From positions 14,609,511 through 14,673,510 of the forward strand of contig CM036159.1 in assembly GCA_020631735.1 (NCBI GenBank): a DNA stretch of 64,000 nt, read 5' to 3'. The notes under the pieces were generated by a model that saw nothing but the letters and a program-made list of their open reading frames with translations, searched no databases and was not told the origin of the DNA. Made by a program: the position numbers and the translations under genes. This stretch comes from Saccharum officinarum. Its lineage: Eukaryota; Streptophyta; Magnoliopsida; Poales; Poaceae. This document shows positions 45,301 through 57,342 of this stretch, in pieces. The first letter of the stretch is position 1, and every line of letters begins with the position of its first letter.

Positions 45301-48300
45301 TTAATACATATAGTAACTGAATTTAAAGAAGGTCAACAATGCATTTTTTTTTGGAAAGTAAGGTCAACAATGCATGTATGAACAAATTATCGGTTACTCA
45401 TTTGTTCAACATAATGCAGGTTACCAAAGAGTGCTATGATTTTAATAATTTAATGGCTGATAACTAAATTTGCTGTTGACGATTGCTTAACTATGAATCA
45501 ATTTCTCATTGCAGATTCTCCAGCAGCGTAGCAGCCATGAGCATAGTTGGCCATATACTGGGTCTTGGAGATAGACATTTGGACAACATTCTTATGGATT
45601 TCAGCAATGGGGATGTAGTTCATATTGATTACAACATATGCTTTGATAAAGGGAAGAGGTTGAAGATTCCAGAAATTGTTCCATTCCGTCTCACTCAAAC
45701 TATTGAATCAGCTTTAGGATTGACTGGCGTGGAAGGTGTTTTTAGAGTTACTTGTGAGGAGGTTATGGATGTCCTCTTGAAGAACAAAGATATTATTTTG
45801 ATGTTGTTGGAAGTATTTGTTTGGGATCCATTGATTGAGTGGACACGTGGAAATATCCAAGATGAAGCAGGAATTGCCGGTGAAGAGAAGAAAGGAATGG
45901 AATTAGCAGTTAGTTTGAGCTTGTTCTCTTCTAGAATTCAAGAAATCCGTGTTCCTTTGCAGGTAACTGTTATCTATTCGAGTAGGAAAGTTTCTCTGCA
46001 TCTATCATTTGTGATTAATTTAACAGGGAGGTGCTACTAAACACATGCTTCATTGTGGAAAATCTGCACTCTTATTGTATTTACTAAGCAAAACTTCTTC
46101 CCAGAAATATACAACGTTTTAGAATTTGAGTGGTCAGACTTTAGCTTTGATTGCTTAGATTTTTAGTTTTTTAACATGAAGGTTGCACTTTTAAATTGTT
46201 ATTTGTCATCAGAAGTACTTCCAAACGTGTTTTTCCCTTTACCAACATATTACTATGAATAATTTAATTTTGGTGGCCAAAGTTGCTTACTGAAGATGAT
46301 GGCGTCGTACTGCTTGATATAGAAAATTTGTATTTATGAATGATTGAAGCAAATGTAGGGACACTATCAAATTAGCTAACTGATGTTGTATGCATGGTTA
46401 TAGCCAAACTTTCTTGTTTAATTTATTCCTAAGAAATACGCTATGATTACTGTTTCAGGATTGAGGCCCATTTTGTGATGTATTTTTATTATTATTGTCA
46501 CTATCTGATTGAACGCTTTCCTTTTCCCAGGAGCACAAGGATCTTTTCTTAACTAATTTGCCAGCTACAGTATCTTCTCTAAAGGTATTCTTTACAATTT
46601 TGTTAGTCACATATTAAGTATTTCAAATAAAATATTTTTAATCTCCTGCTAACTTTTACTACGTGCAGAAATTCTTGGATAGTTTAGATCAGTATGAAGC
46701 TGCATCGGCTATATTTTATCATGCTGAGAAAGAGAGATCAAGTGTTTTGCAGCATGAAATGTCGGCTAAGTCAGTCCTAGCTGATGCTACATCAGTTGCT
46801 GAGAAATCTCGCACTTCATTTGAAATTCATGCTCACGAGTTAGCAGAAGCAAAAGCTGCCGCAGTTGATGAAGCTAACAAGCTTGCAATATGGGTGGAAA
46901 AACATGCACTGGTTCTTGAGGCTATACGGGAGAACTCTGTTGCGTGCGTTGAGTCATGCATGCAATTGAATTGTAAGGATGAGGCATTGAGCCTTATTTC
47001 TGCCGTCCTAGAATCAGGAGTCCCACTTACAGTTGTACCAGAACCAACAAGAGCACAGTGCTCGGAATTGGATAGGGAGGTTTCTCAATTATTATCTGAG
47101 TTACAGGGTGGACTTTCCTCTGCTTTAGACTCACTTGGTGAATATTCTTTAGTCTTGAAGCAAGTTCTTCCAGTTAATTACATCACAACCAGTCCGATCA
47201 CTAGTTGGGCGCAAGTCTTGCAGCTATCTGTAAGGAGTACATCGCAGGATATGCTTTCCCTTGCCAAAAGGCAGGCTGCAGAAGTCATTGCTAAGGTTCA
47301 AGGTGAAGGCATTAATCTAGTGCAACAAAGATATAGGGATCTCTTAAATCAAATGGAAAGTTATGTTTCATGTGTGGAAAGACTTGCGAGGGAGTGTTCT
47401 GAACTGATGAATTCTATTGGGCTGAATAATGAAGTGCAATCCAAAGAGCGGATACTTTCTGCATTCATGAACTCTGTTCAATTTCCTTCACAAAAGAAGG
47501 ATGGCGATAATACTCATTTGTCGCATTCAGGAAGTCCTCAACAGGGTGAGATCAAAACTCCAGCCAAGGGTGATGTACAAGAGACAGCAGGTAAGGTGCT
47601 CTCTATTCTTGGGATTGCTGTGGGTCAGTTATATAGTGATATTAGAGCCAAAGTGTCTGAGCTCTCAACTAAAGCTATTGGAAAAGCTAAATTTAGGACA
47701 GATGATTCTGGTCTTGAAGCTGATGCTGGAATGGGCTTGCAAGTTTTCGAACAACACATAGAAAAATGTGCATTAATCTCTGGAGTTGTTGATGAAGTGC
47801 ATGAAGTTATTGGGAAAACCTTAGCTGAAACAAGTGCTGCTTATGCAAAGCCCAGTCCTAGGCACTGGGCTTCTACTTTTCAGGCCGCTTTGCACTCAAG
47901 TATCAACTTGATTGAACAAATGACTGAAGCTTTTCTTCCAGAATTTATCAGATCAGTTGTTCCACATAAATCAGAGGTAAAGGAAACCATCAGGTCAATT
48001 TCTGAGGTACGTGGTTCTGTTGATAATGCTCTAGGGACGCTGATTGAGGTAGAACTTGAGAGAACATCTCTTACTGAATTGGAACAGAACTACTCTGTGA
48101 AAGTTGGCAGAATTACTGAGCAGCAAATAGCTCTTGAAGAAGCTGCTGCAAGAGGTAGAGAACATCTATCATGGGAAGAAGCAGAGGAGCTAGCTTCACA
48201 GGAGGAAATCTGTAGGGCACAATTGGAACAACTACATGAAACATGGAGCCAGAAAGATATGCGTATTTCGTCACTTATGAAAGTAGAAGACAGTGTCATG

Positions 48301-51286
48301 AATTCATTGCTTTCTTCTAAACAGTACGTCTCATCTTTGGTGGATCATGATAAGGAAAGTGAGTTTCATTTTAGACAAATTAAGGCCCTCCTTTCAATTT
48401 TGACAAAGCCCTTTGCTGACCTGGAAGCACTTGACCGTATGCTATCATCATCTGGCATGTTCCCTCACATAGATAATCCCATTTCCAATGTTAAAGATGC
48501 TTTGTCTTCGGGTTCTTCATTGTCTGATGTGGTGTGGCCTTTAGCTGGCATATTGAAGGATCATGCTTTTTTCGTTTGGGAACTCAATCTTCTTGATTCA
48601 GTTCTTGATTTATGCATGCGTGAGATTTCATCTTCTCTTGAGCATAGTATTAGTGCTAATCAACTTTACATGACTCTTAAAAAGAAGCTTGCAATCCATG
48701 TGGAAAAACAAGTTTTCCGGTATGTTACAGAAAGGATTGCTCCTGCGCTCATCTTAAAGTTAGATGAAGAAATTAGTGTTTTACTGCAGCTGAGTCAAGG
48801 AATAAGAGAATCAGATCAGCCTAAAAGAGATTCTGCTGCCGTTGGAAGGGTTGCATTAATGCTTGAGGAGTATTGTAATGCTCATGAAACAGCTAGAGCT
48901 GCCCGCACTGCAGTTTCGTTAATGAAAAGGCAATTAAATGAACTCACTGAGGCTCTGCGCAAAATCATTTTGGAAATAGTTCAGGTTGAATGGCTACATG
49001 ATATTTCATCGCCTCATGCACAGAAGGCAAAGTTTTTGTCACAAAATATTCTTAGTGATGATAAGTTCATCTCTTTGATTTTAAGTTTGAGCAGAAGCAA
49101 CTTGTTAGATAAGATCCAATCTTCAGTCTCATTAGTAACAAGGTCAATTGAATTCCTGCAAGCTTGTGAAAGCATTTCTGTTTCGGCTGAAGGACAACTT
49201 GAGAGAGCAATGGGATGGGCCTGTGCTGGACCAAATACTTCCAGTGCAGGTGGTTCAACGGCAAAGGGTTCAGGAATCCCCCTGAATTTCATGGTCATCT
49301 ATTAAAAAGAAGGAAATTGCTTCGAGTGGTTCAAAAAGAGGCATCTGATCTTGTTCAACTTTGCACCTCTGTTTTAGAGTTTGAAGCATCCAGAGATGGA
49401 CTTTACTTCGTTCCTGAGGATAAAGCTTCTGAACAATCTACGGACAAAGGCAGGGCCTGGCAGCAAACTTTCTTGAATCTCCTGGCACGTCTAGATGCAG
49501 CATATCATTCTTTTACATGTAAGTTGACTATTCATCCTTTCATATTACCATTAAAGTTATGCTCGATGCTGTCCATGTGCGCATGGGTATATCCAAATTT
49601 CTGTGGAGATTGTTGTGCCCCACTCAATTAATCAAGATGGATAGTTTAGTCTTTCTCTAAAAAGCTGCATCCGCTGAAGATAGCCTGTTGGTTTCTTGTG
49701 GTTTGTGGTGTTATTGTGCTGATGTGCTAGTGTATAGGCTGTGGTTGGCTGGTTGCTTGTTTGTACCATAACTTGTGTTTATTTTTGTGACTTTTTTTAT
49801 TTATGCTCTATAGTACTCAGCTACACAACTGCCACTAAACAAAATATATGGGCATCGCCAGAATCTGAAAGTTTTGCACACTTCTTCCATTATGGTTTCT
49901 CTTGTTATGCTACATAAGTTTCTCCTGTTCCATAATAGTTTACTTATGTTACAAACAGGTGCAGAACAAGAATGGAAACTTGGCCAGCTCAGCCTGGAAG
50001 CTGCTGGAAAAGGCTTGTTTTCAGCAAACAACCAGGTTTCAGTAGTCTCTGTGAAAGCAAATTCTGCTTTAGGTATGCCACTCCTACTTATGAAGTTGTT
50101 GCTTTGTTTCTTTTTATCATCCAATGTGGGAACTTGTAAGATATATTCCCTGTATTTATCATTGTATAATAGATTGGTATCTTTTGCCAGCTAATCTGCA
50201 GGATGCTCTTGTTGCTATGTATGAGCATGCTTGTGAAGCAAGTGCATTGCTATCTGGATTCAAACATGTATCACAGGATCGCACTGCTTTGACTTCTGAA
50301 TGTGGTTCCTTGCTCGAGGAGGTACATAAACAAATATCATCTTGATGGAACTTTTTGTTTTGAGTTTTATGATTGCATAAGAGTTAGTCAAGACAATTGT
50401 GTGAATTGGGCTGTGGAAGTCGCAAATGGTTTGTAACTACATTGACCTTGAATTGAGAAATTATTATTATTTAGCTCGATGTTTGCTATTGCTGAATCGT
50501 ATATGCACTTCTATGATGAATTTTAACTCTTCAACTATGATGAACTAGAAGTTTCATATCTGGTGGTCTGTTTTATGTAGTCACACTCTCTTTTTAGTTG
50601 TTCTTGACAATGTGGTTGAATCAGTTATTTCTTGTTCCTGATTTCCTGGTGAATTATTTGCAGGTTTTAGCTATAGCAGATGGGTTGCATGATGTGTACA
50701 CTCTGGGGAAGGAAGCCGCTGCAGTGCACAGTTCCCTTATGACCAATCTTTCCAAGGCTTGTCACTGCTTCTCTTTGTTCATTAAATTTCGTTCCCCAAG
50801 ATCAATACATTTACCTTTTTTTCATGTGCATGCATTTTTAGATTTCAGTATATTAAAATTTTAATATCGACATGGTTTTGATGTAACATTATTGGAATAT
50901 GCTAAGCAATATTCCTGTAACATATAAATACTTATCATTAATATTGTTTTTGGTAGAACATGGTATTGCTTTTTTTTAATCTGAAGAAAAGCTTATGTTT
51001 TGTTCTCAAACAGGCAAATACAGTTCTATTTCCACTTGAAGCCTGTCTATGTGCTGATGTAACTGTTATGTCTGAAGCGATTTCAAAGGAAAGAGAGAAG
51101 AACAATGCTAGTATGCCTCTTATTCACGGAAAGGCATTATACCAATCTTATAACATTAAAGTTAGGGAAGCTTGCAAAACTATGGAACCTCTGGTGGGTC
51201 CACTCACTGAGAATGCAAAGGAACTGCATTCCATGGTAATGAAGCTTGGACACATTTCAAGTCTTCATGCTGGGAATCTTCACAAG
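36355..51286 (+). CDS. SMG1: SMG1, PI3K-related protein kinase of nonsense-mediated decay (3' incomplete, one frameshift)
   Basis: Twelve exons fit: 36355-36581, 36662-41516, 41602-41790, 41886-42000, 43053-44115, 45515-45962, 46531-46584, 46669-49518, 49959-50072, 50191-50321, 50664-50756 and 51014-51286. SMG1 phosphorylates UPF1 in NMD; it exists in most plants but is lost from Arabidopsis thaliana. Exon 2 encodes the long helical N-terminus. Exon 5 has the nucleotide-binding region (SDGQRYTYLLKGREDLRLD, about 43590-43630). Exon 6 has the catalytic loop GLGDRHLDNIL and HIDYNICFDKG (45561-45650). Exon 8 begins the long insert between kinase and FATC. The exons sum to 10,412 nt, one short of 3,471 codons: a C is missing in the run 49278-49282, where the frame shifts and would stop at 49303. 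Intron 11 needs a GC donor (50757). The FATC exons are beyond the window, past the Copia and Gypsy insertions. Confidence 0.9.
42520..42720 (+). repeat. Repeat-like segment in SMG1 intron 4
   Basis: A C-rich then (CA)n stretch is followed by CAGGAGGGCTGTGTATCATT and GCATTAACAAGAAG, resembling a segment in intron 5 (45133-45170). Probably a dispersed transposon piece; class unknown. The rest of this 1-kb intron shows nothing recognisable. Confidence 0.35.
44335..44556. mobile_element. Decayed Stowaway-like MITE in SMG1 intron 5
   Basis: The left end CTCTCCTTCCGTTCACAAAT with CATTTGACTTTGACC and the right end GTCACTGGAGGGAATATA fit a degraded Stowaway-type element (CTCCNTCCGT...GGAGG). Confidence 0.55.
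44923..45256. mobile_element. MITE with GGCCCTGTTTGGAT ends in SMG1 intron 5
   Basis: The terminal inverted repeats are GGCCCTGTTTGGATCCATTA at 44923 and its near-complement ending at 45256 (ATCCAAACAGGGC). AGCTAACAATTAGCTGCTAA pairs across the element. It contains an inserted or captured segment at about 45114-45225 that resembles the one in intron 4. No clear target duplication. Confidence 0.7.
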
Positions 51287-51438
51287 GTACTTAGCTAAGA
51301 AATGTTATATGCTGAGAGCATGTTAATCATTTGCAACCACAGTTTGAAATTTAAGTCATAAAATGATAAAAGAGGTGAACATTTTGCAAAGCTTCAGGTG
51401 CAGTAGTGTAGTAGCAGAATCATGACCATGTTTGAACT

Positions 51439-52124
51439 TGTTGGAATGAATGGACTTGATTGATTAGGCTAACCCTAGAAGGGTAGCTATATAGGGTAGC
51501 ATACATGGGCCTCATGGGCCTAGCCACATGGGCCACAGACATATACTCCAACACCCCCCCGCAGTCTGAGCTACCGACGCAGCGGAGTCAGACTGTACAC
51601 CAGGAAAAGAAAATACACACGAGCCCCCCCACAGACTCAACTAGCCACTGGTGATGTTGAGGCTGGAGCGAAAGGCGGTGAAGGTCGACGACGGGAGGCC
51701 CTTGGTGAAGATGTCGGCGAACTGGGACGTCGTAGGTACATGTAGGACTCGCACCTCACCGATGGCCACCCGATCACGGACGAAGTGAAGGTCAATTTCT
51801 ACATGCTTGGTCCGCTGGTGCTGCACGGGGTTGGTGGAGAGGTAGACTGCACTGACGTTGTCGCAGTAGACAAGCGTGCTCCGGAGAAGAGGGTTATGGA
51901 GCTCGGCCAGGAGCTGTCGGAGCCAAGAAGCCTTGGCCACGCCATTGGCCACGGCGCGGTACTCCGCCTCGGTGCTGGAGCGGGAGGCCACCTGCTGACG
52001 CTTGGACGACCAGGACACCAGGTTGCCGCCTAAGAAGACAGCGTAGCCGGAGGTGGAGCGCCGAGTGTCCGGACATCCGGCCCAGTTAGCGTCAGTGTAG
52101 ACAACCATCTCAGTGGAGGAGGAC
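51439..52124 (-). mobile_element. Ty1/Copia element, 3' part, minus strand (Copia-2), split by element D
   Basis: Read on the minus strand: RNase H, a G-rich polypurine tract (51554-51560), and a 115-bp LTR (51439-51553) with perfect TGTTGGA/TCCAACA ends. It is the same family as the copy at 1-1193 but inverted. The RNase H is cut at 52124/52125 by Gypsy element D, so the rest should continue beyond the window after D. It lies in the SMG1 intron after exon 12. Confidence 0.88.
51641..52124 (-). CDS. Copia-2 RNase H fragment
   Basis: The minus-strand frame is open from the D junction (52124) to the stop at 51641-51643. It contains VVYTDANWAGCPDTRRSTSG, NLVSWSSKRQ, SSTEAEYRAVANGV, YCDNVSAVYL, TKHVEIDLHFVRDR and QFADIFTKGLPSSTF. 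It is nearly identical to the RNase H at 471-914. Confidence 0.9.
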
Positions 52125-52597
52125 TGTGGGGGTATTAACCCCTATACCCCTACGGCTAAGCTTGGGCTGGCCTGGATCGATGGTTTCAGTCCACCCAAAA
52201 GGTGACGTGCGGCCCAGTTAACCTGATCGGAGTCCCGCACAAGGAATCAAGACGTATTTGGTGACCAAGCAGGATCCTGGTCGGTTAGAATAGGAATCTT
52301 TATCCGGCCACATACGGCAATTGTAACTGACTAGGATTAGTTTCCAGATCTGTGACCCTGCCCCCCGGACTATATAAGGCGGGCAGGGGACCCCTCTAAA
52401 AAATATCTCTCATTGACATACCACAATACAAATCAGACGCAGGACGTAGGTATTACGCCTTCTTGGCGGCCGAACCTGGATAAAACTTCGTGTCTGTCTT
52501 GCGTCACCATCTTGTTTGGAGCTTGCACATCTGTCTGCCGATAATCTACTATCTTAGGCATACCCCTAGGTAGACTGCCGACCATATTTCGTCGACA
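52125..52597 (+). repeat. 5' LTR of element D
   Basis: 473 bp, TGTGGGGGTATTAACCCC...CGTCGACA. TATATAAG at 52371-52378 is the probable promoter. The opening GGGGTATTAACCCC is a palindrome. The same start is seen at 63890. Confidence 0.92.
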
Positions 52598-52598
52598 G

Positions 52599-52616
52599 TG
52601 GCGCGCCAGGTAGGGG
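52599..52616 (+). other. Primer-binding site of element D
   Basis: TGGCGCGCCAGGTAGGGG begins 1 nt after the 5' LTR. TGG at this place is the expected start of a tRNA-complementary primer site; I have not assigned the tRNA. Confidence 0.7.
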
Positions 52617-52645
52617 GTGTGCGTACCGCTCTCCAAGCAAACAAG

Positions 52646-54270
52646 ATGGTCATCATCTCCAGCTCCATGGCCGTGCCCAACGGCCTCACGTTCACCGTCG
52701 GCCAGATCACCTGGATCACCGGTCCCGACGTCTCCATCTCCATGACCGCGGAGGAAGCGTGGATTCAACCCGCGCCGACGACTACTTCACCTGCATCGGC
52801 TACGACTCCGACCACGGCAAACACGGCTCCGACCACGATGGATCTGCCTCCGACCACGGTACATCTGGCTCCGAGCACGCCTACAGCCACGCCGACAACC
52901 CGTCGTCCGTTTCCCCGCTACAGAGGAAAGCAGATCGACAAAACCGACCTGCTCGACTCCATCGATCGGGTCGGCATCAAACTCACTGAAACCCTAGCTC
53001 TGGTAAGTACGATTCGAAGCCAACCTAATGAGCAGGTAACGGCTCCCCACAACAGATCTATCCGACCGGTTCGGACCAGTCGTCCTGCACGACTTGGAAC
53101 AGATGTTGTGATCGTATCTACTCCTAAGGGGCGCTCCGCTCGTCGCCAGCCAGCCTTCGCGACGGGTCTCCGACTCTGCGAGTACGAAGCCCCGACGGAG
53201 AACCACCAGGTCCAGCCCTACGGCCTGCAAAACGTTGCCTCCAGCTACGCGCACAACCTACGACGCCGCTCGGATCCAGGTCCTATACACCGATCTCGGC
53301 TGAAGCCACGCAACATCGTCAACATGGTCCGGATTGAAGATTACCGAGAAGGATCCGTCCACACAGTCCGAGAGGGTGACTCCGGCTCATCATCCGGCAT
53401 CGCATCCAACGCATCTGTCCACACCGAGTTTCAGCGTCACGAAGATGAAGGCGTCAAATACGATCTGGATCTACCAGATCACGCCCCGGGTTTCCCCCAA
53501 TTTCCGTCTTTCCCGCCAAGACGAGGGGATTTGATCCATGTCGTCAGCAACGACGAGCCGCCAGCAGTTGGCGAAACAGAACAAGAAAAGATTGCACGCG
53601 AAGCACGCAATATTGACCGGTTTAATCGCCGGCAAATCGAAGCTGAAGCAGACCAGGAGGCATGACGCATAAGGGTCCGACCACGTGACCTCAACGATGC
53701 TTTTGACAGGGTAGGGGACAAACAAGTCTTCAAGACCCCAAGCGCCAACGTGGCCGTCGCCTTGGCGACAATGCAGCGGCTGCCTAACACTCCCGAGACC
53801 CAGGCAGTCCGTGATGACATACGAGCTTATCTGACAGCTGCTATGGCTCAGACTGCAGAAATAAATCAAGCCCGGGCTCCATCCGTTTCTGTCGAATCGA
53901 GCCACAGCCGCCAATACTCAAGTCGCTCACAGCCATTCAATCAACGCGGCTTGCGCAATAACGACCCATCGGACAATCGTCAAGGCGGAAACGGTGGCTA
54001 TGATAGTGGTCGGGACGACAACCGCCGCCGGGAGGGTGACCGCCACGGCGTTCGAGGCGACGACCGCCGGGATAACCGCGACAATCGCCGTGATAACCAC
54101 GGTCGCAGGGCTAATCCAGATGGCAATAACGATCTTCGCCATTACCTCGTCGGACGTGATCTGCGCGCTCGCATCAACCAGAGAGCCGATGATCGTGCAT
54201 CCCATGAAAGCTATCGCCGCATGGAATATGACACTGCCCATGGTCCGCCAGGTTTGAAACAGTTCACTCC
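52646..54270 (+). pseudogene. Element D gag N-terminal region
   Basis: ATG at 52646 (MVIISSSMAVPNGL) begins a Pro/Thr-rich region (about 52770-52910), then charged linker sequence. A TGA at 53663-53665 (a CGA context) interrupts the frame. The same frame resumes (ANVAVALATMQRLPNTPETQ) into an Arg/Asp/Gly-rich repeat (DNRRDN, about 53990-54110). A frameshift near 54260 precedes the conserved gag domain. Confidence 0.75.
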
Positions 54271-56070
54271 ACCCTTCGCCAAGTCATATGGCCCAAGAAT
54301 TTCAAACTCGAGAAACTTCAGAAGTACGACGGCAAGGAAAACCCCGAATTATGGGTCATGCTCTACGAAACTGCGTGCCGCTCAGCTATGGCTGACGAGC
54401 ACGTCATGTCTAACTATTTCCCAGTCGCGGTTGGTCATGCAGGTCACCAATGGCTGGTTAGCTTGCCAGCGAACTATTTTGACTCTTGGCAGGAACTCAG
54501 GCAGGCCTTCATCAACAATTTCATCGCTACTTGTGAACAACCCGGCAACAAGTACGATCTGCAACGGATCCGAGATCGAAAGGATGAACCACTGCGCGAG
54601 TACGTTCGGCGTTTCTCGGAGATGCGCATCAAGGTCCCATCAATCTCCGACAACGAAGCAATCGAGGCTTTCGTCACCGGCCTCCGGTTCCACGACGCCC
54701 TAAGAGACAAGCTCCTCCGGAAGAGACCCGAATCAGTAACAGCGCTTCTGGCCACCGCTAAGAAATACGCGGACGCTGACGACGCTAAAAAAATAATCGT
54801 TGAAGAAGCAACAAGGTTTCCACGCTCCGACCACCCTCCACACCGCGACGATTACCGCGGCAATCGTGGTCGGAACGACAATTTTGACCGCCGCAACCAG
54901 CGCGACGACTCCCGCGACCATCGTGATCAACGTAATCAGCGGTGCAATCGCCGTGACGATTACAAGAGCAAGCGCGCTCGGGAAGACGACGGCGAGGTCA
55001 ATACCGTGAAAAAGGGTGGTGGACGTCGTAACTACGAGGACGACTACGCCAAAACATTGAAGGGGCCTTGCCAGCTCCATCCTAAATCGAACCACACCAT
55101 GGAGAATTGCCGCGTTCTCAAGACTATCTACATGCGTCAACAGGCTCCGAATGCATCCGACAAGCCTAACGACGCGGGGGTACAGCGCAATGAGGACAAC
55201 GACGACGACGATGCAGACCCTCGTCATAAATACGTCAAACCGACTGATCGCGTGCACACCATCATCGGCGGCAAGGTGTCCATTGAGACCAAACGAGAAC
55301 GCAAGCTGCTCGCCCGCGCTTGCTTGAACGTGGCAAACTCCGACAACCTTCTCACCGATCCACGGTTTCCCCCGTGGTCTCACCGTGAAATCTACTTCAG
55401 CAGGAAGGACCAATGGGCGGCCATACCCGAGCCAGGGCGTTTTCCCCTGGTTCTCAATCCTTGTATCAACAAGGTTCAATTCGACAGGGTCCTGATCGAC
55501 GGCGGCAGCTCTATTGATATACTATTCAAAAACAGCCTGCCCGCTCTGAAAATAGCCCAGGCGGACCTGAAGCCGTACGAAGCACAGTTCTGGGGTGTTC
55601 TCCCCGGACAGAGCTCCACGCCTCTTGGGCAGATCACGCTACCTGTGCAATTTGGGACTCCAGACCATTTTCGCACCGACTACGTCAACTTCGTGGTCGC
55701 TGATTTCGATGGCACCTACCATGCTATTCTTGGTCGACCGTCGCTTACCAAGTTCATGGCCATACCTCATTACAGGTATCTGGTGCTCAAGATGCCTACT
55801 GAGAAAGGAGTTTTAACCCTCAGGGGCAACGTATACGCAGCTTATACCTGCGAGGACGACAGCTTCAAAATAGCAGAGGCCCACGACCTCTCTATTCGCA
55901 TGGCCGAGACCATCCTCGACGCTAAGAAGACCTCGGCCGACCACCTGGAGATCCCAGAGCTCGAGGCTCCGCGTAAGAACACCAGGTCCAAGGAGCACAA
56001 GACGATCCAGCTGGTCGAGGGCGATCCCAGCAAAACGGTCCTCATCGGGGCCAACCTGGGCTCCAAATAG
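54271..56070 (+). pseudogene. Element D gag core and aspartic protease
   Basis: The retrotransposon gag domain (WPKNFKLEKLQKYDGKENPE; SWQELRQAFINNF; EPLREYVRRFSEMR; EAFVTGLRFHDALRDKLLRK) leads to a zinc-knuckle-like CQLHPKSNHTMENC (about 55070-55110). The protease follows with active site LIDGGSSIDILF (about 55493-55530) and the ILGRPSLTKF motif. It is open from about 54271 to the TAG at 56068-56070, which is in a CAG-like context just before the RT. Confidence 0.88.
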
Positions 56071-57342
56071 GAAGACGCGCTCGTCAGGTTCCTGAGGGGC
56101 AACGTGGATGTGTTTGCATGGAAACCTTCCGACATGCCCGGTGTACCTCGGAGCCTGATTGAGCACTCCTTAAATGTCAACAGCAAGGCCAAACCAATCA
56201 AGCAGAAGTTACGACGTTTCGCTCGCGACAAAAAGGAGGCGATTAGGGTAGAAGTTACACGGCTTTTGGCAGCCGGATTTATCAAAGAAGTGTATCATCC
56301 GGAATGGTTAGCCAACCCGGTTCTTGTACGCAAAAAGAATAATGAATGGAGAATGTGCGTTGATTACACTGATCTCAACAAACACTGCCCTAAGGACCCC
56401 TTTGGCTTACCTCGCATAGACGAGGTCGTAGATTCAACCGCCGGTTGCGAGCTGCTTTCCTTTCTCGATTGTTACTCTGGTTATCACCAGATCGCTCTCA
56501 AAAAGGACGACCAGATCAAGACGTCTTTTATCACGCCTTTCGGCGCCTACTGCTACACGACTATGTCGTTCGGGCTCAAAAACGCCGGTGCTACCTATCA
56601 ACGCGCTATTCAGGCCTGTCTCAACGACGAGATAAAAGATGGCCTCGTCGAGGCTTACGTCGACGATGTAGTTGTCAAAACCAAGGAAGCACATACCCTT
56701 GTTGACAATCTGGAACGCACCTTCGCAGCCCTTAATACGTTCCAATGGAAATTAAACCCAAAGAAGTGCATTTTTGGTGTCCCTTCTGGCATATTGCTCG
56801 GCAACGTCGTCAGTTACGACGGCATACGCCCTAACCCGGAGAAAGTCAAAGCTGTCTTAGACATGAAGCCCCCAAAAAAGGTGAAGGATGTCCAGAAGCT
56901 CACCGGCTGCATGGCTGCTCTAAGCCGTTTCATATCAAGACTAGGAGAAAAAGGACTACCGTTCTTCAAACTGCTCAAAGCATCCGAGAAATTTGAGTGG
57001 TCGGAGGAAGCAGACGCTGCCTTCACGCAGCTGAAACAATACCTCACGTCACCTCCAGTACTTACTGCTCCCAGAGAAGACGAAACTCTCCTCCTTTACA
57101 TTGCGGCAACCGATCGGGTGGTTTCCACTACAATGGTGGTCGAGCGCGACGAGCCGGGCCACGCTTACAAGGTACAGCGACCAATCTATTTCATTAGTGA
57201 GGTACTCAACGAATCCAAGACCAGGTACCCGCAGATTCACAAACTGCTCTACGCCATACTGATAACATCCCGAAAGTTGAGACATTACTTCGACGGTGGT
57301 GGTCATGACCGAGTATCCTTTGGGGGACATCATTCGCAATAA
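56071..57342 (+). pseudogene. Element D reverse transcriptase and first RNase H
   Basis: In frame with the protease after one stop: [70 protein letters not shown] and the catalytic [10 protein letters not shown] (about 56656-56685). The Ty3-type RNase H follows ([37 protein letters not shown]). A frameshift at about 57295 ends this frame. Confidence 0.92.

Noticed and set aside
51287..51438. A further SMG1 exon between exon 12 and Copia-2
   Set aside because: The sequence after the donor at 51286 is AT-rich with no acceptor plus open frame of SMG1 type before the LTR.
52598..52645. Earlier non-ATG start for the D gag frame
   Set aside because: The frame opens with GTG inside the primer-binding site. 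The first ATG in frame is at 52646.
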